In this document: positions 1-10,600 of the stretch, one piece after another
How the letters are laid out: each line of letters starts with the position of its first letter
Position numbering within the stretch: position 1 is the first letter of the stretch
NCBI GenBank assembly: GCA_018806985.1
Contig: JADANN010000375.1
Location: 62,001 to 126,000, forward strand
Direction: 5' to 3'
Source of the DNA: Angiostrongylus vasorum
Taxonomy: Eukaryota > Nematoda > Chromadorea > Rhabditida > Metastrongylidae
DNA: 64,000 nt
The notes under the pieces: model-generated
What the model was told of the DNA's origin: nothing
The model's input: the letters and a program-made list of their open reading frames with translations, nothing else
The model's database searches: none
Made by a program: the position numbers and the translations under genes

Positions 1-1
1 G

Positions 2-115
2 AAAGTACCAACAAAACCATGTTTTGCCTGCTATAACATCGTCTACGACATCAGAAGTGAAGCACGATGCTCAAATTGTTCAGTGAAACGGCGGACTAGA
101 CGAATTTTTGGATAA
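2..115 (+). CDS. Partial C-terminal coding piece with two CxxC pairs
   Basis: The frame from base 2 is open to TAA at 113-115 and enters from outside the window, giving 37 residues. It holds C-x2-C, then 13 residues, then C-x2-C, followed by a basic stretch (KRRTRR), as in a small zinc-binding ribbon. Another frame (108-335) is also open for 75 codons, so the call is not certain. It could be the last exon of a gene to the left or part of a mobile element. No family is recognised. Confidence 0.28.
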   Translation, partial: KVPTKPCFACYNIVYDIRSEARCSNCSVKRRTRRIFG

Positions 116-467
116 ATTGGAAGGGAAGCCAGTCGAGAGAAAACAATTCTTGGAACAATGGCTGCATCCTAAATGTGTTAATCTTTTCTATAGACATGGG
201 CATGGAAAGCAAAATTTAAGACAAAAAAATAAGGGGAAAGTGTTGATTCCGTTTACTCCATGCAAAAACATCGTATCAGCAGAAGGACGTAAACGCACAC
301 ATAAGTCCTTTGACTCATCAGTTCCTCATTGCTAAAGCACCTATTCACGGTGTCGTACACGAAACATTCCAACACCATGGGTAGCGATGACCGAACGATG
401 AAGCGAAACAAATACAAAGTGGCTTGAGACCAACACGACTCGTGAAGCTAAGTCTCCAAAGCATTCT

Positions 468-1136
468 CACCTGTCGTCCGGTTGATCGTCGAGTGACTTG
501 AGCGGGCGGTGATTAATCTTCCACTTTTCCCTGTGGCGTGCAAGAGTAGCCCAATGGGTTCTGCTCGCTCAAGGGAGTCGTTGAGCATCACGTCTTTTTT
601 CTTGGTTCTTCGTGAAGAACTCTGACCTTCAGGTCGGTAGTATTCCTGCAGTGGGTTTGATATCCCGACGAATCCAGTCACTAATGGTTCTTGTCCTTCG
701 GTTGTCGTTCATACGCATTACATTTCCGACCCTCTTTATCTCCGACTGTTTGACGTACAGAACGACATCTTTGATTTCCGATCGTTGAAGCGGATCGGAG
801 GTTCGGATGCTCTCTCACTTTCGTGACCTTGCTTGTATAGGTTTCTGACGCTGACGTTAATGCCGGAAGTATCGTTGAGTTAAAAAAGGAGGATGCGTAG
901 ACGTGTGCTGTTTCTTCTCCTCACTCTTCCTCTATGCTCATAACGGCTCCCCTAGAACTCGCCTCCTGCTGAACTCTGGAGCTAATTCGTACATCATCGT
1001 GATTCTCCGACCTGGATAACTGGACCATTCGTAGATGTTCATTCCATCCAGTGTGAATTAAGCATACGAAATCGACTACCTATTATTCATGAATATCGTT
1101 TTTGTGAGATTTAGTCGAAAACCAATCTTTCTACAA
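468..1136 (-). mobile_element. Old RTE-clade retrotransposon 3' fragment
   Basis: On the minus strand this is a diverged copy of the 3' third of the element at 23.3-26.4 kb. The end shares the CACCTGT...GTCGAGTGAC motif and the body follows the same order of landmarks. Near 1090-1135 it still encodes LNLTKTIFMNN, matching LNLTKTMFIKN (the region after RT motif C) of the larger copy. Frames are broken by many indels. The 5' part is missing beyond about 1136, so it is a dead truncated copy. Confidence 0.7.
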
Positions 1137-1598
1137 GGGTTATAAGTGTATGACGCAAAATACATCATACTGATAAACTTGACGAGATTGACGAGATATT
1201 TAAGCACTCCATGAAACAAACAGACCACTTTCAAACTGTTTCCAACTGAATTCTTTTGTATTGTATTAGACTGAAGTTTTTTAAAAGTTAGTGACATCTT
1301 GTGATTTATCTGAGCTCTAAAATAACATGTTCGAGGTAGAGAAGCACTTTTTCAGGCTTCCCAACACTTTGCAAGGACATCGTATTTCATTTTGTGACTT
1401 CATCCAGACTAAAATACCAGTATGCAAATATATTCATCCCGACTACATTTCTAATAATCTTTCAACTGGGTAATTTGATGGGTGCTATTTTCGCGGTTTC
1501 TTTTGCTTGGCAGGGAAAAAAAAACCACTGAGATAACGCAGGAATTGAGCTTGATTGTCGAAAGTTTTTCTTTCAAGGATGTCTCAAGTTGAAAATAA
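1137..1598. other. AT-rich stretch, no feature supported
   Basis: No convincing frame, repeat or RNA gene was seen between the RTE fragment and the next coding-like block. Confidence 0.5.
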
Positions 1599-1599
1599 G

Positions 1600-2130
1600 T
1601 CATGATTGGAACAACAGAAGTTCAAGGCCGGGAAGTATGTCGGACGGGCAGAACTTCTCAGAGCTCGGAATAAATGATGATCGAAGCAATCCAAGTCCTG
1701 AGAGTAGTACGGATGGAGTAGAATATCTTAGCCAAGCTCTGAGTTGAGATGTCCTCATAACGTGTGAACGAATGCAATGGACAATGTGAACTTCGTTTTG
1801 TTTACAATAATGATTCTGAGTACCCATATCCAAGCTTCGAAGCTGAGGAAGGTATACGATGGCCATAAACGCGATATTTTTTACCTCATAGTACTTACGA
1901 CATTTATTATAAATCTCACCAACGAAACAGGACATTTCCTCCATCAACGTTTCGAACTCCATTTTCCACTTCACATCGAGTCGATTTCTTCCGTGGAATC
2001 CACTAATTGTGAGTATGGTTGACGTAGACAGACCGGTTCTCATTCCCGGTAACAATTTCTTCCAAACAGTCATTTCTGTGCAGACGAAGGAGAAATTCTT
2101 AGACACCGACAGAATTTCAGCCGGAGTCAT
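1600..2130 (-). CDS. Unrecognised minus-strand ORF or exon
   Basis: This is the longest non-repetitive open frame in the left end (176 codons from ATG at 2130). The N-terminal 70 residues look most protein-like. Good donor sequences inside the frame at 1915-1919 (GTGAG on minus) and 1893-1898 (GTAAGT on minus) suggest that the real exon may end near 1899-1920, with the rest being intron. It lies just downstream, on the same strand, of another coding-like patch at 2165-2380, so both may belong to one decayed gene or element. No family is recognised. Confidence 0.25.
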   Translation of the reverse strand: MTPAEILSVSKNFSFVCTEMTVWKKLLPGMRTGLSTSTILTISGFHGRNRLDVKWKMEFETLMEEMSCFVGEIYNKCRKYYEVKNIAFMAIVYLPQLRSLDMGTQNHYCKQNEVHIVHCIRSHVMRTSQLRAWLRYSTPSVLLSGLGLLRSSFIPSSEKFCPSDILPGLELLLFQS

Positions 2131-2164
2131 TAAACACTTGAGGAATCAATCTGGAACAAGCCCA

Positions 2165-2380
2165 TCAATTTAAAAGAACATTGTTGTTGTTGCTGATAGT
2201 CGGACTGGCGCCTTCATAGAAGTCGTAGACAATTCCCGTTCGACTTCGTATTAATTGCGTTTCGTTGAGTTTCGCCATAAAGTATTGATGAAAATGTGCG
2301 CGCTGTAGACCTCCAAAGGTCATGTTGTTATCGCTAAAGCGTCTGAACGTTATCGTGGCACCGTGGAATAATGAGGTTGT
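2165..2380 (-). pseudogene. Coding-like patch, probably frame-shifted
   Basis: A minus-strand frame of 71 codons without its own ATG start ends in TGA at 2165-2167. It has protein-like composition (for example FGGLQRAHFHQYFMAKL, then an asparagine run). The frame just upstream, 2380-2460, is open in a different register (VRYAGVAVNNIRRTPMNN), as expected for a frameshift or an unseen small intron. No family is recognised. It could be a transposon remnant. Confidence 0.3.
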
Positions 2381-2565
2381 TCATGGGTGTCCGGCGGATG
2401 TTGTTGACAGCGACTCCTGCATAGCGGACATGAATTCATATTGGATAATGCGAGGAATGTTGATTAACTAACTGGATCCATAGTGGCACAAACACTGGTA
2501 AAAATCCCCCCTACATAGCACTCAAAAAGAAGCTCCAAAGATATTCCAAAGTATTTTATTGTCAG

Positions 2566-2834
2566 ATGGGTGTGGCGCATAGTGATTAGGGGTACTCTGC
2601 AATACTCACTTGGTCATCGTCCCGATCCCATACCCAAGACACCAAACCTTTCATCCTTCCAAAGTGGGCAAATTGGCATAAGATTTGTCTAGAAAGGCAA
2701 AAAACATTGAGTTGGTACATCAATAGGACCCTAGGAGTCATTGTATAAGGCAAATATGCATCCACTCACTGGTACGATGGCTAATGAGTCGAATGCATAG
2801 TGAATCCCAAAGGGATTAATCAACGTCAAGCACA
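2566..2834 (+). mobile_element. SINE-A copy (degenerate)
   Basis: tRNA-derived SINE in plus orientation. The A-box-like start is GTGTGGCGCATAGTG near 2570, and the tail GATTAATCAACGTCAAGC ends near 2834. It is one of about 15 copies of the same roughly 270-bp family in the window and is strongly diverged. Confidence 0.65.
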
Positions 2835-3380
2835 TCTTGTTATGCTTTTATTTTAATGGCAAATCCCATCTACAACAGTCTTATCGTAACGTTTTCTTTT
2901 GTTGAGTATCTTAGAAAGTGTTGTAAAACTATCACTGTAATACGCCTTCATCAATAATAAATGAACTGATTTGTTTACAACAACGAGAGTTCACAGTGTA
3001 ACCTGTTCGTAGTTTTAAGGTTGTCTTGAAGAAAAATTTACTTTACTTGTATAAAAAATGGTTGGCCTTGACATATTTACCATTTGCCTCGTTAGCTATC
3101 CAATAAGAGGAGGTTGTCCTAATTAAAGAATACCATCCATCTTCATTCTTCACCATCAATAAAAGCGAATTCCAAATGTGAAAGACCCAAAAAAGCAGTA
3201 ATATCTATTGAGGTTTCTCTTTTTTTGGCTTCCTTACCGTCTCACCCTTTTCTACGTGACTAAAAGAAAATTTCAATTTTCCTTCGTTCAACGAATTAAA
3301 CTACTCTCATTAATAGTGGCCAACTTTGTGTAGCAAAGTCGAGACGGACAAAACCAACGATTTCACTTAAAGCAAAAATC

Positions 3381-3649
3381 CTCGACGTTGATTAATCCCT
3401 GAGAGATGCCCCCATGCATTATTCGACCTCATTGAGCATCGTTGGAGGTGATTGAATGCATATCTGGGCTTTACAATGACCCACGTTGGCCTACCGATGC
3501 ATCGAGCCAGTGCTGCTATCCTCCCTCACAAGTCTGGTACCAATTTCCCGACTCCGGAGAGACGCGAAGGCATGGTGAGCCATGGGCGCGGGAATCGATC
3601 CCATGTGTACTGCAGGGCACCTCCGACCTTTGCGCCACACGCATCCGTT
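3381..3649 (-). mobile_element. SINE-A copy
   Basis: Minus-oriented copy. The 3' body GACGTTGATTAATCCCTGAG is at the left. The tRNA-like head (complement of GCGCCACACGC, the A-box region) is at 3632-3643, and the B-box-like GAATCGATCCC lies at about 3590-3602. The family is described under 49648-49924. Confidence 0.8.
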
Positions 3650-3717
3650 CGATTCTATTCTACACGATTTCATTTGTAATGAAATATTCCGTTTCTGACA
3701 TATTCGTGACTGGCGGG

Positions 3718-3954
3718 TCATAGAGCTGTACGATGCCAGTATAATGACTGATAAGCTGGCAGGAACAGACGTTGAAGCGCCATATTGGAGAAACAGAAAG
3801 CAATCCCCATTCTTTTTTGTACTGCATCGAAAACCACAGGCATTACCAGAGCTGGAACCAAAATGCGATTGGGAAAGGTAGTGGCGCAGGATATTTCTTT
3901 CATAGAAGGACAGCTACGCATTCGAAGCATCAGGAAATCATGCTTATCCACCAC
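3718..3954 (-). pseudogene. Coding-like patch, weakly sideroflexin-like
   Basis: A 78-codon minus frame contains NRILVPALVMPVVFDAVQKR. This is loosely like the segment of sideroflexin mitochondrial carriers that reads SRIL...P..(I/V)P..(I/F)....(L/V)(E/Q)K. The resemblance is from memory and limited to about 40 residues. No other exon of such a gene was found nearby. It may be an exon relic or chance. Confidence 0.18.
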
Positions 3955-5794
3955 TTAAGCTTATTCGGGGTCATTTTACACGGTAACATGCTCCTGAAAG
4001 GCACTACTTTGTACCTGTCTCTTACTACTAGCATCAATGATATCGACATCTTCCCGTCTCTAATAACGAAACCATCGAACATTTGCAAATTCACTCAGCA
4101 CGTTTCCCTTGCTAAATAAAGAGCTGAAAGAAAGAAGAACGCCACTGTACCTTCCCTAATGTTTCTGGCAACCACTATTGATAATAGCCTTGTGCCAATC
4201 TCATCCCCAAAAAGCGGGCTATAGAGAAGACCTAATGGAAGTCGAGCGTGGAAACAAGGTCTCACTGGCGTCAAATGTGGTCACTTTAGCGAACAACATA
4301 TGTCTTCAATTTATCTTCACACACGGACCTAGTACACAACAAAAAAGAAGATGCAAACTTCGATATTTATGATTTTCCCTCAACCGAAAACAATACTAAG
4401 AGTATGAATCGTAGGTAGAATGGGAAACATCAACAACACAGCGGGATCCAAGCAAAATCATCGTCGAAGTGAAATCACTGATGTCTAAACAATTACCATT
4501 AAAATAGGTTCTAACATTATCAATGTACAGCAATATCGTAACACCGCACTAGTATTTCTCAGAATGTCAAACACACGACCTTACACAAAAACAGACAGAA
4601 CCCGCTGTTTGCGAGCAATTCGTGTGTACATATGTGAATGGAGATGAATGAAGATGAACAGACTACAATTCAACTACAACCAACTTTAAAACTACAAACA
4701 ACACCAACTTCACGATGATAGAGCATAACGGGATAACACGCCTTTAAATGCTCTCTACGGAAAAGTCCCTCGCATACGCTGCAGATGGGTGGTCGCGGTG
4801 GAACCCCCACGTGGAAGAAGCAACACATTAGCAGACAGCAAGTGGCCATTCCCAACTACTATACAGGTCCTAGCTATTCCAACTATTTAATTGCCAGAAA
4901 TTTAGTAAAAAGAACACTCGCCAAGCATCAACGATGCAATTGTAAAGCTGAGATGACAGCTGGGACAGAAAAATTATGGAAGGATAGTAAGATATTTGAG
5001 AGGGAAATACAACCTATAAACTATATATGTATATATGTATAGAAGAATGTAGAACGTTATTCAAGGCTTTCTGTTTCAAAATCCATCACACTACCTCACT
5101 ACAATGCACTATCCATCACTACGGATAATAAGGCAACCCAAACCAACAACAACAGAAAAGTGCAAAAGAAGTTCGGTATGTGATGACACGTCTCGAACCA
5201 GTAATTCCTGCATACAAACCTATAAGCAGAAACACACCTTTCACGAATAAGACGACAGAATAACACACGAAAGATATGTAATTCAAACACTGATGAGGAA
5301 CAGAGACAAGGAAACTTCGCTAGCGTCGGAAAAAAGGGGGAAATGAAGAAAAAAGACAGAAAAATGAGAAAGAACGCCTTGGAAGTGTTTTAAGACCATA
5401 TGGATGTTCCTAAATATAAATGATAACCATTACGGTGAAAACAAGGTATGACGGTGGACATGTGAACACGCCCAATCGCACGTGCCAGTCTCAAAACACT
5501 AAAATTAAGCGTGTTAGAGGAATTATGTTAGGAAAATCGGATGTGATATGAAAACGATGAGTATTTGTCAATAAAAAAGAAATATACACTTGCCTCCTAA
5601 ATATAACTATGTACATCTAGAATACGAGCTATTAAAAGCAAACATGATAACGGTACAATACGCTACTAACGGGAGGAAGGTTCGAGTGGGTTAACTTTTA
5701 GTTGATTAGAGGAAAGAAAATTGTAAATGACACTAGAGAAGCAAGTATGTAATATGTGTATGAGTGTTAAAATATCGGCTAAGGCTAACCACAG
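3955..5794. other. Mostly non-coding; one possible plus exon near 4785
   Basis: No repeat copy or clear gene. At 4785 the sequence CGCTGCAG/ATGGGTGGTCG could be a splice acceptor followed by an open plus frame to a possible donor (GATA/GTAAGATA) at 4986-4987. Its end phase would fit the exon at 5795. This is only a suggestion. Confidence 0.3.
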
Positions 5795-6060
5795 CTTTAC
5801 TAATGGCTGCGTGGACGGACGGCTACACATCAACCAACAAGAACCGCTTTAACGATTACGGTTCATCCTACGCATTTAGACCACCAACTGGTGTGGCCCA
5901 GATCTTCTCAAGGCCTTTGAGAAGCATTGACGAATTGTCGTCGTCTTCGACCAACGATGAACTTAGCGTGGCCGGTTTATCGAATGGTGGTAGTGCCCAA
6001 CCACCACAACGCGATGCCCATGGATCAGCTGGGGTACGGGATACCGAGTTGAGCATCTAA
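5795..6060 (+). CDS. Probable C-terminal exon of a plus-strand gene
   Basis: After the acceptor GCTAACCACAG (AG at 5793-5794) the frame CT-TTA-CTA-ATG stays open to TAA at 6058-6060. It is clearly richer in GC than its flanks. The peptide is serine-rich (a run of four Ser near residue 50) and ends TELSI, a hydrophobic-x-hydrophobic tail of the class II PDZ-ligand type (inference). An in-frame ATG at 5803 would give an 85-residue stand-alone protein. The frame is also open upstream to 5764, so the exon start is not fixed. Family not recognised. Confidence 0.4.
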
Positions 6061-6350
6061 ATAACGAAACCTTCTTGTTAGTACGATAATTATAGACGAC
6101 TTTCAAAATTGGATAATGCTAAAGAGTGATAACTTCTGGAATATAATGCGCCCAACCGTGGAGAAGTATTCTTGGGTATTGAAATGCAATGTACAAAGAA
6201 GAAAATATTTCCCCGACTAGGAAAACATCATTTGGACATATACGAATGTTCTTGGAATAGTATGAACAATCGTATCATACATGAAGTAAAAAAAATGCAC
6301 TAATGGAATCCACAATTTCATTGGTAGGATCCCTCATTTATATGACCAAA

Positions 6351-6870
6351 ACACTGAAGTCTTCCATAGAAAAACACAATACAATACAACAGTAGCTGAC
6401 GGTTCGGCAGTACCGTCTTCTTCAGAGCCGCTTTTTACGTGACTTTCAATGAGGAAGATTAGAACAGCTGATTATAGTCGTATAAGGTTCTCTTTTGTCT
6501 TAGGGACAATGCTTCTTCCATAAGTCGAAAGTATTTTGCTGGTACATCTTGTAACAGTTCCCAGGATCGAGTTTCTATTAACCTCGACATTGGAATATGA
6601 ATGCGTCGTTTTCTTGTTCAGCAATCGCGAGGTTGTTAAACAGCATACATTTACTTCCATAGAAAACACAATACAATACAATTAGCTGACGTTTCGGTAG
6701 TATCGCCTTCTTCAGAGCCGCTTTTTACGTGACTTCCAATGAGGAAGATTAGAACAGCTGATTATAGTCGCATAAGGTTCCTTACCTCGCGATTGCTGAA
6801 CAAGAAAACGACGCATTCATTTGCCACTGCCGAGGTTAATAGAACGTCGATCCTGGGACACTGAAGTCTT
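6351..6870. mobile_element. Family E composite fold-back element with 13-bp target duplication
   Basis: The 13-bp ACACTGAAGTCTT occurs at 6351-6363 and again at 6858-6870, flanking the insert. Inside, a partial unit (6364-6490) is followed by a fuller unit starting TTCCCAGGATCGAG near 6552. An inverted copy of that unit's start, ending TCGATCCTGGG near 6857, closes the insert. The arms CCTCGCGATTGCTGAACAAG and its complement can pair. Other copies are at 38.9, 53.9 and 57.4 kb. No coding capacity. Confidence 0.75.
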
Positions 6871-7134
6871 TTTTTTTTAATACGGTAACTCTATTAAAAG
6901 GAGAAGTATCTAGCTAGATGTTGCTACAATTCATTTAGAAAACCTTTTAATGGTAAACCGCAAGAACCTTCTGAAAAAAAGATCGACGACAATATGTAGA
7001 TCGATGTATTTCTAGTAAGACAAATAGAATGAAAACAAATCCGGGATATTTCGTTATGAAGCTGAATCACTGAATCATAAGCATTCATAGAACCATTTTA
7101 AATTGTACATGCGTTTTTGCTTCGTTCTTAAACT
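6871..7134. other. 3' flank of gene A
   Basis: Short AT-rich stretch downstream of the gene A stop codon. No clean AATAAA was found on the minus strand, so the poly(A) signal is either a variant or not visible. Confidence 0.4.
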
Positions 7135-7654
7135 CTATTCAAATGAAGAGTAGAAATTCACCTTGGAAGGGTCAAGTCCGGAGAACGACAAATCCTCAAT
7201 AAACTTGTCAGCATTAAATCCAGGTAGAATCTGATCACTAAGAAGAAGTGAATCGGGTCGAGACACTGTTGTTGAGCTATTGTTCTTGCTGTTGTCGTTC
7301 GTGTTTGTGGTTCCGTTGAGAGGTCGGAACGGGCTGTCACAACCCATCGTCAATCCGCTGAACGCCGTGTCGAGACCGAACACATCCTGCAAGCTGTTAT
7401 CTTCGCTAACCGATGACGACGCACTACTGTCGTCGAGCACACAGTGGTTACGAGGGACTTGACCCCGTGCCAAAGCCGCGCCATAGCTGGTGTGGGTAGG
7501 CGTGCCAGCCATCTCGGTGCCGGATGTACCAACAGTTCCTACGGTAGTCGCACCAGAAAATGACTGGTTTGCCGGTTTGCTTGGTTGACGGCGTTTCCAT
7601 CCGTCAACCGAAGCCATTTCATAATAGAATCCATCCGAGTTTGCATCGTAGTAC
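7135..7654 (-). CDS. Gene A exon 7 (second repeat, stop)
   Basis: Acceptor AATTTCTTTAG. 520 nt covering residues 247-418 and the stop TAG at 7135-7137. It begins inside repeat 2 (YYDANSDGFYYE...GWKRRQP), continues through Ser/Thr/Asn-rich sequence and ends NFYSSFE. Confidence 0.8.
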
Positions 7655-10600
7655 CTAAAGAAATTTTATTCAAGCAGTGAAACAAAACATTGGGTTAATT
7701 ACTAATGAAACGGAAACTCCAAATAACACGGAAACTAATGAATTAAAACGTCGCAACACTAAAGATACACTTTAAGAGCTAAAATAATACGTATATCAAA
7801 GTGTCAGTATTACAACACAATTAAGATATACGTTTAAAACTCACTTCAGTGCAGGTTGTGAGAACATCGCACTCTGGAGCAACGCGTGGGCATGTACCGC
7901 AGTCTGCATGTTCAACATCGGAATTTTCCCACCGTTAGCCAACTGTGCGATTTCCTTCAAAAAATAACAATGAGATTAGGTGTGAAAGACATTCCTTTCC
8001 ATTTCTACGTACCCATTCACCAATAACACTCTGCCCTATATTAAAATCATTCCCTAATCTGTACAGAACTTGCTATCCATCTACACTCCTTTTCATGGAA
8101 CCACATCATTTCTGTTCTACAAAAACAGCATTCTACATAGCACTACCAAAGATTTAAGTCGTCATTAAATGTGTCCATGGTTTTATCGCTATGTAGTGTG
8201 TATTCAAAACATTTTCATCATTCCATTACTAATGAGAACTGACAACCCGTTCCAATATAAAATGGTATCATGGTAAAAACAGACGAGAAGGTGTACGTGG
8301 AAAATTAGGCTAAGACCAAGATTGTATGAAAGGTGTTTTTTCCCAAATAGCAACTTTCTTCCGATACCTAAAAACCACACTTCAGAACAGCTCTTTGGGT
8401 AAAAGGATCCACGTCAGACTTCTCCACAATGTTTTCAGTCTCGAGTCGTTGACTAAACACTCTCAACGAACTGGACCATATTCAATGAAACCATTTTTAC
8501 AACGTATAATGACGTCTAGTTGGAATGCAAGACAACGCTACGTGAAAGATGCTAAGCAAAAACTGCACTATAAAAGATCGTTTTCATCTTCACTGCGTTC
8601 ACAAAGCTAGAATTTTTTTTCTTTGGAACGAAAATCTATGATGAGTGTCTAATCTTGGCTGCAAAAGCAACGCACTCAGGGAGAGAGCACTGAAGAATAA
8701 AATCTCAAATGCAAACGTTTTGTCGTACGATATCAATGGCCGGAGATGTAGGGTTTAAAACGTGGTTGGGTTTAAAATGTGATAAGAGTCTGCTGCACAA
8801 ACAATTCGCGTTCTACTTGCGATAAAACGAGAAACACCACCGTCAAAGATTATCGCTATAATCCCCTGGTACTGTGGAACACCTAGAAACCATTTTAACC
8901 AAGTGGTTTGGATGGTGGTGAATAGATTCTTTGAATCCGAAAACTACTGATGAAAATTATAAAGATGAATTTTCCACTCAACGACAATTTAAAATTAGCT
9001 CATAAAGTTCTTTCATCTATACTTGGAAACATCACTTGATCTACTATTCTTGCTCTTACAAGAAGACAAAGTAGTTCCCGCTATTAAGCTTCATCCAAGA
9101 GAAAATAAGACGATTCGCTCTCATATCGTAACGGATAAGATTACATGAAACAATAGTCACCGATAGGCTATAACTAAGCGAATGACGTTCTCCACTGAAT
9201 AATGAAGCTTCGGAAGTGAAAAGTGGTCGTGGACACGACCACTTCAAGACAATTCTCTACGATAAGAGATACAGAGAGCGATAATTAGCGACACCCAACT
9301 CGCTATTAGCCGGGTTCATAATAAACCCAACTAGTAAGGCAAGGATACGTTTTCCTTTATCTCCTGGCAAAACCCATGTGAATATGCCTTGTTAAGCCTT
9401 TAAAGTACCTGTGGGGATCTTGAAGTATCAACAAGTCGACACATCAAAGAATAAAGCTGTAAAGACAACGAGACAGGCAATCAAAAACATCGAAGACATC
9501 AACGTAAGGACTACAGACAGCGGAAAACATCCTAATAATCACGTAAGCGATCTAAATCGGCCCAGTAAACAGATACACCTGAGATGGCGTCCAATTTGAA
9601 GGTAAGACATGTAGAGTAAAGTAGGTTGGTAAAGTAAAGACCTAAGTAAACCCCAAGTAAAAAATCGGTGTGAATATTCTAAACTTTCGGATATGATTCC
9701 TCGGATACTAGTTTCAAGAAAACCGCTTGTATCCCATTAAATGGATCACAAGTTCACCCACTTTTCAAACACGTGCAAAGGCCACTCATACAGCAATTAA
9801 AGAATGAATGACCATTTTAGCCTTAAATATTCAACCATAAGAAGTGGAAAATATTCTCATAAATGGTCATTCAGATGGAAAAAACAAGACAACTATTGCG
9901 ACTGTTCTAAAGAATGTAAAGCCAAGGAGAACATAATGTTAAGCATTGCAAAAAAAACTACTTTTGACCCCAAAATTGTACCAGTCAAAGTAGACACTTG
10001 ACAAAAAAGGATAGGGCTCTCGGCGATGATCAATCCCTGAGAGATGCGCCATGCATTCGACTTCATTAAGTATCGTTGGAGGTGATTAAATGCATATCTG
10101 GCCTTTACAATGACTCGCAGTGGCCTACCGATGTATCGAGCCAGTGCTGCTATCCTCCCAGACAAGTTTGGTACCAATTTTTCCGACCCCGGAGGGATGG
10201 AAGGCTTGGTGGGCCATGGATGCGGGGATCGATTCCACGTGTGTCGCGGTGGTGCCTCCAAGCACTGCGCCACACGCACCCAACCACTAGATACCAACAC
10301 TTTTTTTTGTTTAATTTCGTCTTTAATTTTCATATTTCTTATTCTGTTGTTACTTTATTTTTATAACCTTTTTATATCTATGTAGTCATCACCTGCTCCT
10401 TGATGCGATGCATTGCCGAGTTCGGCATACGTCGTCTCCATCCTTTTGCACCATTCTGCTCATAGTAATAACCATCCGAGGCAACATCATAATACCAGTA
10501 ATCATCGACTCCATTTAAAATACGCTGACGTTCGCTGGCAAGCAGATCGTCGAGTGTCGCCACTATAAAGGAAAAAAAAACACCTGCGATCTTTGAACAA

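Noticed and set aside
9220..9245. AAGTGGTCGTGGACACGACCACTT palindrome as a regulatory site (arms of 11 bases)
   Set aside because: A single short inverted repeat deep in gene A intron 5 with no supporting context.
10076..10366. Repeated ORFs beginning MEVIECISGLYNDSRWPTD-like (3.4, 10.1, 30.6, 34.5, 42.7, 49.7 kb)
   Set aside because: They recur because SINE-A copies carry the same non-coding sequence. Frames differ and are open on both strands.
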